Of a stretch of DNA of 64,000 nt, positions 22,549 to 37,297 are shown piece after piece. The first letter of the stretch is position 1. Each line of letters begins with the position of its first letter. This stretch comes from Acanthosepion esculentum (taxonomy: Eukaryota; Mollusca; Cephalopoda; Sepiida; Sepiidae). The stretch spans positions 29,590,968-29,654,967 of the forward strand of contig OZ038509.1 in the NCBI GenBank assembly GCA_964036315.1, in the 5' to 3' direction. A model generated the notes under the pieces. It did not search any database. It was not told the DNA's origin and was given only the letters and a program-made list of their open reading frames with translations. Both the position numbers and the translations under genes were made by a program.

Positions 22549-25145
22549 ATCGATATGGTATCGATCAGAAAATATAGATTTTGACAATTTCCAACAGTTT
22601 CCACAAAGTTTTATTGCAAATATTAAGTTTTACAAAGTTTTGAAAAATATTGAAATTTCAATGCAAAAGTAAGCATCTCAAGCTAGTTTTTCAACGTTAA
22701 ACACGGTATTCTGCAAATTAATGTTGCTGTTTGAAAACATTAGAAAAGCAATAAAATTATTGAAAATCGATATGGTATCGATCAGAAAATATTGATTTTG
22801 ACAATTTCCAACAGTTTCCACAAAGTTTTATTGCAAATATAAAGTTTTACAAACATTTGAAAAATATTGAAATTTCAATGCAAAAGTAAGCATTTCAAGC
22901 TAGTTTTTCAGCGTTAAACACGGTATTTTGAAAATTGATGTTGCTGTTTGAAAACATTAGAAAACCAATAAAATTATTGAAAATCGATATGGTATCGATC
23001 TGACAATATTGATTTTGACAATTTCCAACAGTTTCCACAAAGTTTTATTGCAAATATAAAGTTTTACAAACTTTTGAAAAATATTGAAATTTCAATGCAA
23101 AAGTAAGCATTTCAATCTAGTTTTTCAACGTTAAACACGGTATTTTGAAAATTGATGTTTGAAAACATTAGAAAACCAATAAAATTATTGAAAATCGATA
23201 TGGTATCGATCAGAAAATATTGATTTTGACAATTTCCAACAGTTTCCACAAAGTTTTATTGCAAATATTATGTTTTACAAACTTCTGAAAAATATTGAAA
23301 TTTCAACGCAAAAGTCAGCATTTCAAGCTACTTTTTCAACGTTAAACACGCTATTTTGCAAATTGATGTTGCTCTTTGAAAACATTAGAAAACCAATAAA
23401 ATTATTGAAAATCGATATGGTATCGATCAGAAAATATTGATTTTGACAATTTCCAACAGTTTCCACAAAGTTTTATTGCAAATATTATGTTTTACAAACT
23501 TTTGAAAAATATTGAAATTTCAACGCAAAAGTCAGCATTTCAAGCTACTTTTTCAACGTTAAACACGCGATTTTGCAAATTGATGTTGCTGTTTGAAAAC
23601 ATTAGAAAACCAATAAAATTATTGAAAATCGATATGGTATCGATCAGAAAATATTGATTTTGACAATTTCAAACAGTTTCCACAAAGTTTTATTGCAAAT
23701 ATTAAGTTTTACAAAGTTTTGAAAAATATTGAAATTTCAATGCAAAAGTAAGCATTTCAAGCTAGTTTTTCAACGTTAAACACGGTATTTTGCAAATTGA
23801 TGTTGCTGTTTGAAAACATTAGAAAACCAATAAAATTATTGAAAATCGATATGGTATCGATCAGAAAATATTGATTTTGACAATTTCCAACAGTTTCCAC
23901 AAAGTTTTATTGCAAATATTAAGTTTTACAAAGTTTTGAAAAATATTGAAATTTCAATGCAAAAGTAAGCATTTCAAGCTAGTTTTTCAACGTTAAACAC
24001 GGTATTTTGAAAATTGATGTTGCTGTTTGAAAACATTAGAAAACCAATAAAATTATTGAAAATCCATATGGTACCGATCAGAAAATATTGATTTTGACAA
24101 TTTCCAACAGTTTCCACAAAGTTTTATTGAAATATAAAGTTTTACAAAGTTTTGAAAAATATTGAAATTTCAATGCAAAAGTAAGCATTTCAAGCTAGTT
24201 TTTCAACGTTAAACACGGTATTTTGCAAATTGATGTTGCTGTTTGAAAACATTAGAAAACCAATAAAATTATTGAAAATCGATATGGTATCGATCAGAAA
24301 ATATTGATTTTGACAATTTCCAACAGTTTCCACAAAGTTTTATTGCAAATATAAAGTTGTACAAACATTTGAAAAATATTGAAATTTCAATGCAAAAGTA
24401 AGCATTTCAAGCTAGTTTTTCAACGTTAAACACGGTATTTTAAAAATTGATGTTGCTGTTTGAAAACATTAGAATACCAATAAAATTATTGAAAATCGAT
24501 ATGGTATCGATCAGAAAATATTGATTTTGACAATTTCCAACAGTTTCCATAAAGTTTTATTGCAAATATTAAGTTATACAAACTTTTGAAAAATATTGAA
24601 ATTTCAATGCAAAAGTAAGCATTTCAAGGTAGTTTTTCAACGTTAAACACGGTATTTTGCAAATTGATGTTCCTGTTTGAAACCATTAGAAAACCAATAA
24701 AATTATTGAAAATCGATATGGTATCGATCAGAAAATATTGATTTTGACAATTTCCAACAGTTTCCACAAAGTTTTATTGCAAATATTAAGTTTTACAAAG
24801 TTTTGAAAAATATTGAAATTTCAATGCAAAAGTAAGCATTTCAAGCTAGTTTTTCAACGTTAAACACGGTATTTTGCAAATTGATGTTGCTGTTTGAAAA
24901 CATTAGAAAAGCAATAAAATTATTGAAAATCGATATGGTATCGATCAGAAAATATTGATTTTGACAATTTCCAACAGTTTCCACAAAGTTTTATTGCAAA
25001 TATAAAGTTTTACAAACATTTGAAAAATATTGAAATTTCAATGCAAAAGTAAGCATTTCAAGCTAGTTTTTCAACGTTAAACACGGTATTTTGAAAATTG
25101 ATGTTGCTGTTTGAAAACATTAGAAAACCAATAAAATTATTGAAA
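22549..25145 (+). repeat. Block D-Bg-X-V-P-A-Aa-Y-Z-W-A-Ba
   Basis: Starts are 22549, 22766, 22983, 23194, 23411, 23628, 23845, 24062, 24278, 24495, 24712 and 24929. P has ATTATG, CAACGC and CGCGATTTTGC. The A at 23628 has TTTCAAACAG. The A at 24712 ends AAAAGCAAT. The first eight monomers and the start of the ninth recur at 44018 with a constant offset of 21469 bp; visible changes are CTGACAAT in X here and GTTTG in D. This is the fullest copy of the landmark series, because the one at 1737 lacks V, P and A. Confidence 0.92.
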
Positions 25146-28100
25146 ATCGATATGGTATCGATCAGAAAATATAGATTTTGACAATTTCCAACAGTTTCCA
25201 CAAAGTTTTATTGCAAATATTAAGTTTTACAAAGTTTTGAAAAATATTGAAATTTCAAAGCAAAAGTAAGCATTTCAAGCTAGTTTTTCAACGTTAAACA
25301 CGGTATTTTGCAAATTGATGTTGCTGTTTGAAAACATTAGAAAACCAATAAAATTATTGAAAATCGATATGGTATCGATCAGAAAATATTGATTTTGACA
25401 ATTTCCAACAGTTTCCACAAAGTTTTATTGCAAATATTAAGTTTTACAAAGTTTTGAAAAATATTGAAATTTCAATGCAAAAGTAAGCATTTCAAGCTAG
25501 TTTTTCAACGTTAAACACGGTATTTTGCAAATTGATGTTGCTGTTTGAAAACATTAGAAAACCAATAAAATTATTGAAAATCGATATGGTATCGATCAGA
25601 AAATATAGATTTTGACAATTTCCCACAGTTTCCACAAAGTTTTATTGCAAATATTAAGTTTTACAAAGTTTTGAAAAATATTGAAATTTCAACGCAAAAG
25701 TAAGCATTTCAAGCTAGTTTTTCAACGTTAAACACGCTATTTTGCAAATTGATGTTGCTGTTTGAAAACATTAGAAAACCAATAAAATTATTGAAAATCG
25801 ATATGGTATCGATCAGAAAATATTGATTTTGACAATTTCCAACAGTTTCCACAAAGTTTTATTGCAAATATAAAGTTTTAGAAACATTTGAAAAATATTG
25901 AAATTTCAATGCAAAAGTAAGCATTTCAAGCTAGTTTTTCAACGTTAAACACGGTATTTTGCAAATTGATGTTGCTGTTTGAAAACATTAGAAAACCAAT
26001 AAAATTATTGAAAATCGATATGGTATCGATCAGAAAATATAGATTTTGACAATTTCCAACAGTTTCCACAAAGTTTTATTGCAAATATTAAGTTTTACAA
26101 AGTTTTGAAAAATATTGAAATTTCAATGCAAAAGTAAGCATCTCAAGCTAGTTTTTCAACGTTAAACACGGTATTCTGCAAATTAATGTTGCTGTTTGAA
26201 AACATTAGAAAACCAATAAAATTATTGAAAATCGATATGGTATCGATCAGAAAATATTGATTTTGACAATTTCCAACAGTTTCCACAAAGTTTTATTGCA
26301 AATATTATGTTTTACAAACTTTTGAAAAATATTGAAATTTCAACGCAAAAGTCAGCATTTCAAGCTACTTTTTCAACGTTAAACACGCTATTCTGCAAAT
26401 TAATGTTGCTGTTTGAAAACATTAGAAAACCAATAAAATTATTGAAAATCGTTATGGTATCGATCAGAAAATATAGATTTTGACAATTTCCAACAGTTTC
26501 CACAAAGTTTTATTGCAAATATTAAGTTTTACAAAGTTTTGAAAAATATTGAAATTTCAATGCAAAAGTAAGCATTTCAAGCTAGTTTTTCAACGTTAAA
26601 CACGGTATTTTGAAAATTGATGTTGCTGTTTGAAAACATTAGAAAACCAATAAAATTATTGAAAATCGATATGGTATCGATCAGAAAATATAGATTTTGA
26701 CAATTTCCCACAGTTTCCACAAAGTTTTATTGCAAATATTAAGTTTTACAAAGTTTTGAAAAATAATGAAATTTCAATGCAAAAGTAAGCATTTCAAGCT
26801 AGTTTTTCAACGTGAAACACGGTATTTTGCAAATTGATGTTGCTGTTTGAAAACATTAGAAAACCAATAAAATTATTGAAAATCGATATGGTATCGATCA
26901 GAAAATATTGATTTTGACAATTTCCAACAGTTTCCACAAAGTTTTATTGCAAATATAATGTTTTACAAACTTTTGAAAAATATTGAAATTTCAACGCAAA
27001 AGTCAGCATTTCAAGCTACTTTTTCAACGTTAAACACGGTATTTTGCAAATTGATGTTGCTGTTTGAAAACATTAGAAAACCAATAAAATTATTGAAAAT
27101 CGATATGGTATCGATCAGAAAATATAGATTTTGACAATTTCCCACAGTTTCCACAAAGTTTTATTGCAAATATTAAGTTTTACAAAGTTTTGAAAAATAT
27201 TGAAATTTCAACGCAAAAGTAAGCATTTCAAGCTAGTTTTTCAACGTTAAACACGCTATTTTGCAAATTGATGTTGCTGTTTGAAAACATTAGAAAACCA
27301 ATAAAATTATTGAAAATCGATATGGTATCGATCAGAAAATATTGATTTTGACAATTTCCAACAGTTTCCACAAAGTTTTATTGCAAATATAAAGTTTTAG
27401 AAACATTTGAAAAATATTGAAATTTCAATGCAAAAGTAAGCATTTCAAGCTAGTTTTTCAACGTTAAACACGGTATTTTGCAAATTGATGTTGCTGTTTG
27501 AAAACATTAGAAAACCAATAAAATTATTGAAAATCGATATGGTATCGATCAGAAAATATAGATTTTGACAATTTCCAACAGTTTCCACAAAGTTTTATTG
27601 CAAATATTAAGTTTTACAAAGTTTTGAAAAATATTGAAATTTCAATGCAAAAGTAAGCATCTCAAGCTAGTTTTTCAACGTTAAACACGGTATTCTGCAA
27701 ATTAATGTTGCTGTTTGAAAACATTAGAAAACCAATAAAATTATTGAAAATCGATATGGTATCGATCAGAAAATATTGATTTTGACAATTTCCAACAGTT
27801 TCCACAAAGTTTTATTGCAAATATTATGTTTTACAAACTTTTGAAAAATATTGAAATTTCAACGCAAAAGTCAGCATTTCAAGCTACTTTTTCAACGTTA
27901 AACACGCTATTCTGCAAATTAATGTTGCTGTTTGAAAACATTAGAAAACCAATAAAATTATTGAAAATCGTTATGGTATCGATCAGAAAATATAGATTTT
28001 GACAATTTCCAACAGTTTCCACAAAGTTTTATTGCAAATATTAAGTTTTACAAAGTTTTGAAAAATATTGAAATTTCAATGCAAAAGTAAGCATTTCAAG

Positions 28101-28617
28101 CTAGTTTTTCAACGTTAAACACGCTATTCTGCAAATTAATGTTGCTGTTTGAAAACATTAGAAAACCAATAAAATTATTGAAAATCGTTATGGTATCGAT
28201 CAGAAAATATAGATTTTGACAATTTCCAACAGTTTCCACAAAGTTTTATTGCAAATATTAAGTTTTACAAAGTTTTGAAAAATATTGAAATTTCAATGCA
28301 AAAGTAAGCATTTCAAGTTAGTTTTTCAACGTTAAACACGGTATTTTGCAAATTGATGTTGCTGTTTGAAAACATTAGAAAACCAATAAAATTATTGAAA
28401 ATCGATATGGTATCGATCAGAAAATATTGATTTTGACAATTTCCAACAGTTTCCACAAAGTTTTATTGCAAATATTAAGTTTTACAAAGTTTTGAAAAAT
28501 ATTGAAATTTCAATGCAAAAGTAAGCATTTCAAGCTAGTTTTTCAACGTTAAACACGGTATTTTGAAAATTGATGTTGCTGTTTGAAAACATTAGAAAAC
28601 CAATAAAATTATTGAAA
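25146..28617 (+). repeat. S-B_g-D_c-R series, with local re-duplication
   Basis: The order is At (25146, CAAAGC), A, S, B_g, D_c (26014), R (26231), At with GTTATGG dyad (26448), O (26665: TTTCCCAC, AAAAATAATG, AACGTGAAACAC), a Cg/A chimera (26882), then S, B_g, D_c, R (27750), a GTTATGG chimera (27967), a GTTATGG At with GTTAG (28184) and Aa (28401). The span from 24929 through O (26881) recurs at 50739-52691, offset 25810. Nine monomers (26882-28834, 1953 bp) have no counterpart there. Confidence 0.88.
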
Positions 28618-31003
28618 ATCGATATGGTATCGATCAGAAAATATAGATTTTGACAATTTCCCACAGTTTCCACAAAGTTTTATTGCAAATATTAAGTTTT
28701 ACAAAGTTTTGAAAAATAATGAAATTTCAATGCAAAAGTAAGCATTTCAAGCTAGTTTTTCAACGTGAAACACGGTATTTTGCAAATTGATGTTGCTGTT
28801 TGAAAACATTAGAAAACCAATAAAATTATTGAAAATCGATATGGTATCGATCAGAAAATATTGATTTTGACAATTTCCAACAGTTTCCACAAAGTTTTAT
28901 TGCAAATATAATGTTTTACAAACTTTTGAAAAATATTGAAATTTCAACGCAAAAGTCAGCATTTCAAGCTACTTTTTCAACGTTAAACACGCTATTTTGC
29001 AAATTGATGTTGCTGTTTGAAAACATTAGAAAACCAATAAAATTATTGAAAATCGATATGGTATCGATCAGAAAATATTGATTTTGACAATTTCCAACAG
29101 TTTCCACAAAGTTTTATTGCAAATATAAAGTTTTACAAACATTTGAAAAATATTGAAATTTCAATGCAAAAGTAAGCATTTCAAGCTAGTTTTTAAACGT
29201 TAAACACGGTATTTTGCAAATTGATGTTGCTGTTTGAAAACATTAGAAAACCAATAAAATTATTGAAAATCGATATGGTATCGATCAGAAAATATAGATT
29301 TTGACAATTTCCAACAGTTTCCACAAAGTTTTATTGCAAATATTAAGTTTTACAAAGTTTTGAAAAATATTGAAATTTCAATGCAAAAGTAAGCATTTCA
29401 AGCTAGTTTTTCAACGTTAAACACGGTATTTTGCAAATTGATGTTGCTGTTTGAAAACATTAGAAAACCAATAAAATTATTGAAAATCGATATGGTATCG
29501 ATCAGAAAATATTGATTTTGACAATTTCCAACAGTTTCCACAAAGTTTTATTGCAAATATTAAGTTTTACAAAGTTTTGAAAAATATTGAAATTTCAATG
29601 CAAAAGTAAGCATTTCAAGCTAGTTTTTCAACGTTAAACACGGTATTTTGCAAATTGATGTTGCTGTTTGAAAACATTAGGAAACCAATAAAATTATTGA
29701 AAATCGATATGGTATCGATCAGAAAATATAGATTTAGACAATTTCCCACAGTTTCCACAAAGTTTTATTGCAAATATTAAGTTTTACAAAGTTTTGAAAA
29801 ATATTGAAATTTCAACGCAAATTAAGCATTTCAAGCTAGTTTTTCAACGTTAAACACGCTATTTTGCAAATTGATGTTGCTGTTTGAAAACATTAGAAAA
29901 CCAATAAAATTATTGAAAATCGATATGGTATCGATCAGAAAATATTGATTTTGACAATTTCCAACAGTTTCCACAAAGTTTTATTGCAAATATAAAGTTT
30001 TAGAAACATTTGAAAAATATTGAAATTTCAATGCAAAAGTAAGCATTTCAAGCTAGTTTTTCAACGTTAAACACGGTATTTTGCAAATTGATGTTGCTGT
30101 TTGAAAACATTAGAAAACCAATAAAATTATTGAAAATCGATATGGTATCGATCAGAAAATATAGATTTTGACAATTTCCAACAGTTTCCACAAAGTTTTA
30201 TTGCAAATATTAAGTTTTACAAAGTTTTGAAAAATATTGAAATTTCAATGCAAAAGTAAGCATCTCAAGCTAGTTTTTCAACGTTAAACACGGTATTCTG
30301 CAAATTAATGTTGCTGTTTGAAAACATTAGAAAACCAATAAAATTATTGAAAATCGATATGGTATCGATCAGAAAATATTGATTTTGACAATTTCCAACA
30401 GTTTCCACAAAGTTTTATTGCAAATATTATGTTTTACAAACTTTTGAAAAATATTGAAATTTCAACGCAAAAGTCAGCATTTCAAGCTACTTTTTCAACG
30501 TTAAACACGCTATTCTGCAAATTAATGTTGCTGTTTGAAAACATTAGAAAACCAATAAAATTATTGAAAATCGTTATGGTATCGATCAGAAAATATAGAT
30601 TTTGACAATTTCCAACAGTTTCCACAAAGTTTTATTGCAAATATTAAGTTTTACAAAGTTTTGAAAAATATTGAAATTTCAATGCAAAAGTAAGCATTTC
30701 AAGTTAGTTTTTCAACGTTAAACACGGTATTTTGCAAATTGATGTTGCTGTTTGAAAACATTAGAAAACCAATAAAATTATTGAAAATCGATATGGTATC
30801 GATCAGAAAATATTGATTTTGACAATTTCCAACAGTTTCCACAAAGTTTTATTGCAAATATTAAGTTTTACAAAGTTTTGAAAAATATTGAAATTTCAAT
30901 GCAAAAGTAAGCATTTCAAGCTAGTTTTTCAACGTTAAACACGGTATTTTGAAAATTGATGTTGCTGTTTGAAAACATTAGAAAACCAATAAAATTATTG
31001 AAA
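28618..31003 (+). repeat. O-Cg-B-At-A-S-B_g-D_c-R-At-Aa series
   Basis: Starts are 28618, 28835, 29052, 29269, 29486, 29703, 29919, 30136, 30353, 30570 and 30787. B at 29052 has TTTTTAAACG. S at 29703 is 216 bp (CAACGCAAATTAAGC) with GATTTAGAC. O to A recurs at 52475-53559 (offset 23857) and D_c to Aa recurs at 53777-54644 (offset 23641). The 216-bp difference is the fusion of S and B_g into one monomer at 53560. The 216-bp S also recurs at 40113. Confidence 0.9.
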
Positions 31004-34000
31004 ATCGATATGGTATCGATCAAAAAATATAGATTTTGACAATTTCCCACAGTTTCCACAAAGTTTTATTGCAAATATTAAGTTTTACACAGTTTTGAAA
31101 AATATTGAAATTTCAACGCAAAAGTCAGCATTTCAAGCTACTTTTTCAACGTTAAACACGGTATTTTGCAAATTGATGTTGCTGTTTGAAAACATTAGAA
31201 AACCAATAAAATTATTGAAAATCGATATGGTATCGATCAGAAAATATTTATTTTGACAATTTCCAACAGTTTCCACAAAGTTTTATTGCAAATATAATGT
31301 TTTACAAACTTTTGAAAAATATTGAAATTTCAACGCAAAAGTCAGCATTTCAAGCTACTTTTTCAACGTTAAACACGCTATTTTGCAAATTGATGTTGCT
31401 GTTTGAAAACATTAGAAAACCAATAAAATTATTGAAAATCGATATGGTATCGATCAGAAAATATTGATTTTGACAATTTCCAACAGTTTCCACAAAGTTT
31501 TATTGCAAATATAAAGTTTTACAAACATTTGAAAAATATTGAAATTTCAATGCAAAAGTAAGCATTTCAAGCTAGTTTTTCAACGTTAAACACGGTATTT
31601 TGCAAATTGATGTTGCTGTTTGAAAACATTAGAAAACCAATAAAATTATTGAAAATCGATATGGTATCGATCAGAAAATATAGATTTTGACAATTTCCAA
31701 CAGTTTCCACAAAGTTTTATTGCAAATATAAAGTTTTACAAACATTTGAAAAATATTGAAATTTCAATGCAAAAGTAAGCATTTCAAGCTAGTTTTTCAA
31801 CGTTAAACACGGTATTTTGCAAATTGATGTTGCTGTTTGAAAACATTAGAAAACCAATAAAATTATTGAAAATCGATATGGTATCGATCAGAAAATATTG
31901 ATTTTGACAATTTCCAACAGTTTCCACAAAGTTTTATTGCAAATATTAAGTTTTACAAAGTTTTGAAAAATATTGAAATTTCAATGCAAAAGTAAGCATT
32001 TCAAGCTAGTTTTTCAACGTTAAACACGGTATTTTGCAAATTGATGTTGCTGTTTGAAAACATTAGAAAACCAATAAAATTATTGAAAATCGATATGGTA
32101 TCGATCAGAAAATATTGATTTTGACAATTTCCAACAGTTTCCACAAAGTTTTATTGCAAATATTAAGTTTTACAAAGTTTTGAAAAATATTGAAATTTCA
32201 ATGCAAAAGTAAGCATTTCAAGCTAGTTTTTCAACGTTAAACACGGTATTTTGCAAATTGATGTTGCTGTTTGAAAACATTAGAAAACCAATAAAATTAT
32301 TGAAAATCGATATGGTATCGATCAGAAAATATTGATTTTGACAATTTCCAACAGTTTCCACAAAGTTTTATTGCAAATATTAAGTTTTACAAAGTTTTGA
32401 AAAATATTGAAATTTCAATGCAAAAGTAAGCATTTCAAGCTAGTTTTTCAACGTTAAACACGGTATTTTGCAAATTGATGTTGCTGTTTGAAAACATTAG
32501 AAAACCAATAAAATTATTGAAAATCGATATGGTATCGATCAGAAAATATTTATTTTGACAATTTCCAACAGTTTCCACAAAGTTTTATTGCAAATATAAT
32601 GTTTTACAAACTTTTGAAAAATATTGAAATTTCAACGCAAAAGTCAGCATTTCAAGCTACTTTTTCAACGTTAAACACGCTATTTTGCAAATTGATGTTG
32701 CTGTTTGAAAACATTAGAAAACCAATAAAATTATTGAAAATCGATATGGTATCGATCAGAAAATATTGATTTTGACAATTTCCAACAGTTTCCACAAAGT
32801 TTTATTGCAAATATAAAGTTTTACAAACATTTGAAAAATATTGAAATTTCAATGCAAAAGTAAGCATTTCAAGCTAGTTTTTCAACGTTAAACACGGTAT
32901 TTTGCAAATTGATGTTGCTGTTTGAAAACATTAGAAAACCAATAAAATTATTGAAAATCGATATGGTATCGATCAGAAAATATAGATTTTGACAATTTCC
33001 AACAGTTTCCACAAAGTTTTATTGCAAATATTAAGTTTTACAAAGTTTTGAAAAATATTGAAATTTCAATGCAAAAGTAAGCATCTCAAGCTAGTTTTTC
33101 AACGTTAAACACGGTATTCTGCAAATTAATGTTGCTGTTTGAAAACATTAGAAAAGCAATAAAATTATTGAAAATCGATATGGTATCGATCAGAAAATAT
33201 TGATTTTGACAATTTCCAACAGTTTCCACAAAGTTTTATTGCAAATATAAAGTTTTACAAACATTTGAAAAATATTGAAATTTCAATGCAAAAGTAAGCA
33301 TTTCAAGCTAGTTTTTCAGCGTTAAACACGGTATTTTGAAAATTGATGTTGCTGTTTGAAAACATTAGAAAACCAATAAAATTATTGAAAATCGATATGG
33401 TATCGATCAGAAAATATTGATTTTGACAATTTCCAACAGTTTCCACAAAGTTTTATTGCAAATATTAAGTTTTACAAAGTTTTGAAAAATATTGAAATTT
33501 CAATGCAAAAGTAAGCATTTCAAGCTAGTTTTTCAACGTTAAACACGGTATTTTGAAAATTGATGTTGCTGTTTGAAAACATTAGAAAACCAATAAAATT
33601 ATTGAAAATCGATATGGTATCGATCAGAAAATATTGATTTTGACAATTTCCAACAGTTTCCACAAAGTTTTATTGCAAATATAAAGTTTTACAAACATTT
33701 GAAAAATATTGAAATTTCAATGCAAAAGTAAGCATTTCAAGCTAGTTTTTCAACGTTAAACACGGTATTTTGCAAATTGATGTTGCTGTTTGAAAACATT
33801 AGAAAACCAATAAAATTATTGAAAATCGATATGGTATCGATCAGAAAATATTGATTTTGACAATTTCCAACAGTTTCCACAAAGTTTTATTGCAAATATT
33901 AAGTTTTACAAAGTTTTGAAAAATATTGAAATTTCAATGAAAAAGTAAGCATTTCAAGCTAGTTTTTCAACGTTAAACACGGTATTTTGCAAATTGATGT

Positions 34001-34475
34001 TGCTGTTTGAAAACATTAGAAAACCAATAAAATTATTGAAAATCGATATGGTATCGATCAGAAAATATTGATTTTGACAATTTCCAACAGTTTCCACAAA
34101 GTTTTATTGCAAATATTAAGTTTTACAAAGTTTTGAAAAATATTGAAATTTCAATGCAAAAGTAAGCATTTCAAGCTAGTTTTTCAACGTTAAACACGGT
34201 ATTTTGCAAATTGATGTTGCTGTTTGAAAACATTAGAAAACCAATAAAATTATTGAAAATCGATATGGTATCGATCAGAAAATATTGATTTTGACAATTT
34301 CCAACAGTTTCCACAAAGTTTTATTGCAAATATTAAGTTTTACAAAGTTTTGAAAAATATTGAAATTTCAATGCAAAAGTAAGCATTTCAAGCTAGTTTT
34401 TCAACGTTAAACACGGTATTTTGCAAATTGATGTTGCTGTTTGAAAACATTAGAAAACCAATAAAATTATTGAAA
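31004..34475 (+). repeat. N-C-B-(At/B)-A-A-A-C-B-D-Bg-Aa-B-A-A-A
   Basis: N (31004) has ATCAAAAAATATAG, TTTCCCAC, CAACGC, GTCAG, CTAC and CGGTA. The monomer at 31655 has a TAG start and a B body, so it looks chimeric. The twelve monomers 31872-34475 recur at 55947-58550 with offset 24075; the private CAATGAAAAAGT at 33825 recurs at 57900, and I see one difference (GATGTTGGTG in the monomer at 56381). Confidence 0.9.
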
Positions 34476-35777
34476 ATCGATATGGTATCGATCAGAAAAT
34501 ATTTATTTTGACAATTTCCAACAGTTTCCACAAAGTTTTATTGCAAATATAAAGTTTTACAAACATTTGAAAAATATTGAAATTTCAATGCAAAAGTAAA
34601 CATTTCAAGCTAGTTTTTCAACGTTAAACACGGTATTTTGAAAATTGATGTTGCTGTTTGAAAACATTAGAAAACCAATAAAATTATTGAAAATCGATAT
34701 GGTATCGATCAGAAAATATTGATTTTGACAATTTCCAACAGTTTCCACAAAGTTTTATTGCAAATATAAAGTTTTACAAACTTTTGAAAAATATTGAAAT
34801 TTCAATGCAAAAGTAAGCATTTCAAGCAAGTTTTTCAACGTTAAACACGGTATTTTGAAAATTGATGTTGCTGTTTGAAAACATTAGAAAACCAATAAAA
34901 TTATTGAAAATCGATATGGTATCGATCAGAAAATATAGATTTTGACAATTTCCAACAGTTTCCACAAAGTTTTATTGCAAATATTAAGTTTTACAAAGTT
35001 TTGAAAAATATTGAAATTTCAATGCAAAAGTAAGCATTTCAAGGTAGTTTTTCAACGTTAAACACGGTATTTTGCAAATTGATGTTGCTGTTTGAAAACA
35101 TTAGAAAACCAATAAAATTATTGAAAATCGATATGGTATCGATCAGAAAATATTGATTTTGACAATTTCCAACAGTTTCCACAAAGTTTTATTGCTAATA
35201 TAAAGTTTTACAAACATTTGAAAAATATTGAAATTTCAATGCAAAAGTAAGCATTTCAAGCTAATTTTTCAACGTTAAACACGGTATTTTGCAAATTGAT
35301 GTTGCTGTTTGAAAACATTAGAAAACCAATAAAATTATTGAAAATCGATATGGTATCGATCAGAAAATATTGATTTTGACAATTTCCAACAGTTTCCACA
35401 AAGTTTTATTGCAAATATAAAGTTTTACAAACTTTTGAAAAATATTGAAATTTCAATGCAAAAGTAAGCATTTCAAGCTAGTTTTTCAACGTTAAACACG
35501 GTATTTTGAAAATTGATGTTGCTGTTTGAAAACATTAGAAAACCAATAAAATTATTGAAAATCGATATGGTATCGATCAGAAAATATTGATTTTGACAAT
35601 TTCCAACAGTTTCCACAAAGTTTTATTGCAAATATAAAGTTTTACAAACTTTTGAAAAATATTAAAATTTCAATGCAAAAGTAAGCATTTCAAGCTAGTT
35701 TTTCAACGTTAAACACGGTATTTTGAAAATTGATGTTGCTGTTTGAAAACATTAGAAAACCAATAAAATTATTGAAA
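34476..35777 (+). repeat. Block Ba-H-At-B-H-H
   Basis: Monomers start at 34476 (TATTT start with a Ba body and GTAAACATTT), 34693 (H, GCAAG), 34910 (At, GGTAG), 35127 (B with GCTAATAT and GCTAAT), 35344 (H) and 35561 (H with ATATTAAAATTTC). The first three echo 14302-14952, so this block and the next follow the order of the first super-repeat. Confidence 0.85.
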
Positions 35778-37297
35778 ATCGATATGGTATCGATCAGAAA
35801 ATATAGATTTTGACAATTTCCAACAGTTTCCACAAAGTTTTATTGCAAATATTAAGTTTTACAAAGTTTTGAAAAATATTGAAATTTCAATGCAAAAGTA
35901 AGCATTTCAAGCTAGTTTTTCAACGTTAAACACGGTATTTTGCAAATTGATGTTGCTGTTTGAAAACATTAGAAAACCAATAAAATTATTGAAAATCGAT
36001 ATGGTATCGATCAGAAAATATTGATTTTGACAATTTCCAACAGTTTCCACAAAGTTTTATTGCAAATATTAAGTTATACAAAGTTTTGAAAAATATTGAA
36101 ATTTCAATGCAAAAGTAAGCATTTCAAGCTAGTTTTTCAACGTTAAACACGGTATTTTGCAAATTGATGTTGCTGTTTGAAAACATTAGAAAACCAATAA
36201 AATTATTGAAAATCGATATGGTATCGATCAGAAAATATTTATTTTGACAATTTCCAACAGTTTCCACAAAGTTTTATTGCAAATATTATGTTTTACAAAC
36301 TTTTGAAAAATATTGAAATTTCAACGCAAAAGTCAGCATTTCAAGCTACTTTTTCAACTTTAAACTCGCTATTTTGCAAATTGATGTTGCTGTTTGAAAA
36401 CATTAGAAAACCAATAAAATTATTGAAAATCGATATGGTATCGATCAGAAAATATTGATTTTGACAATTTCCAACAGTTTCCACAAAGTTTTATTGCAAA
36501 TATAAAGTTTTACAAACATTTGAAAAATATTGAAATTTCAATGCAAAAGTAAGCATTTCAAGCTAGTTTTTCAACGTTAAACACGGTATTTTGCAAATTG
36601 ATGTTGCTGTTTGAAAACATTAGAAAACCAATAAAATTATTGAAAATCGATATGGTATCGATCAGAAAATATAGATTTTGACAATTTCCAACAGTTTCCA
36701 CAAAGTTTTATTGCAAATATTAAGTTTTACAAAGTTTTGAAAAATATTGAAATTTCAATGCAAAAGTAAGCATCTCAAGCTAGTTTTTCAACGTTAAACA
36801 CGGTATTCTGCAAATTAATGTTGCTGTTTGAAAACATTAGAAAAGCAATAAAATTATTGAAAATCGATATGGTATCGATCAGAAAATATTGATTTTGACA
36901 ATTTCCAACAGTTTCCACAAAGTTTTATTGCAAATATAAAGTTTTACAAACATTTGAAAAATATTGAAATTTCAATGCAAAAGTAAGCATTTCAAGCTAG
37001 TTTTTCAACGTTAAACACGGTATTTTGAAAATTGATGTTGCTGTTTGAAAACATTAGAAAACCAATAAAATTATTGAAAATCGATATGGTATCGAAACAG
37101 AAAATATTGATTTTGACAATTTCCAACAGTTTCCACAAAGTTTTATTGCAAATATAAAGTTTTACAAACTTTTGAAAAATATTGAAATTTCAATGCAAAA
37201 GTAAGCATTTCAAGCTAGTTTTTCAACGTTAAACACGGTATTTTGAAAATTGATGTTGCTGTTTGAAAACATTAGAAAACCAATAAAATTATTGAAA
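35778..37297 (+). repeat. Duplicate of 16689-18208
   Basis: The order is At, A with TTAAGTTATAC (35995), C' (36212), B, D, Ba and the 218-bp H with TATCGAAACAG (37080). Every monomer lies 19089 bp after its counterpart. Two private markers, AACTTTAAACTCGC and GAAACAG, prove shared ancestry rather than chance sharing of common types. Confidence 0.93.
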
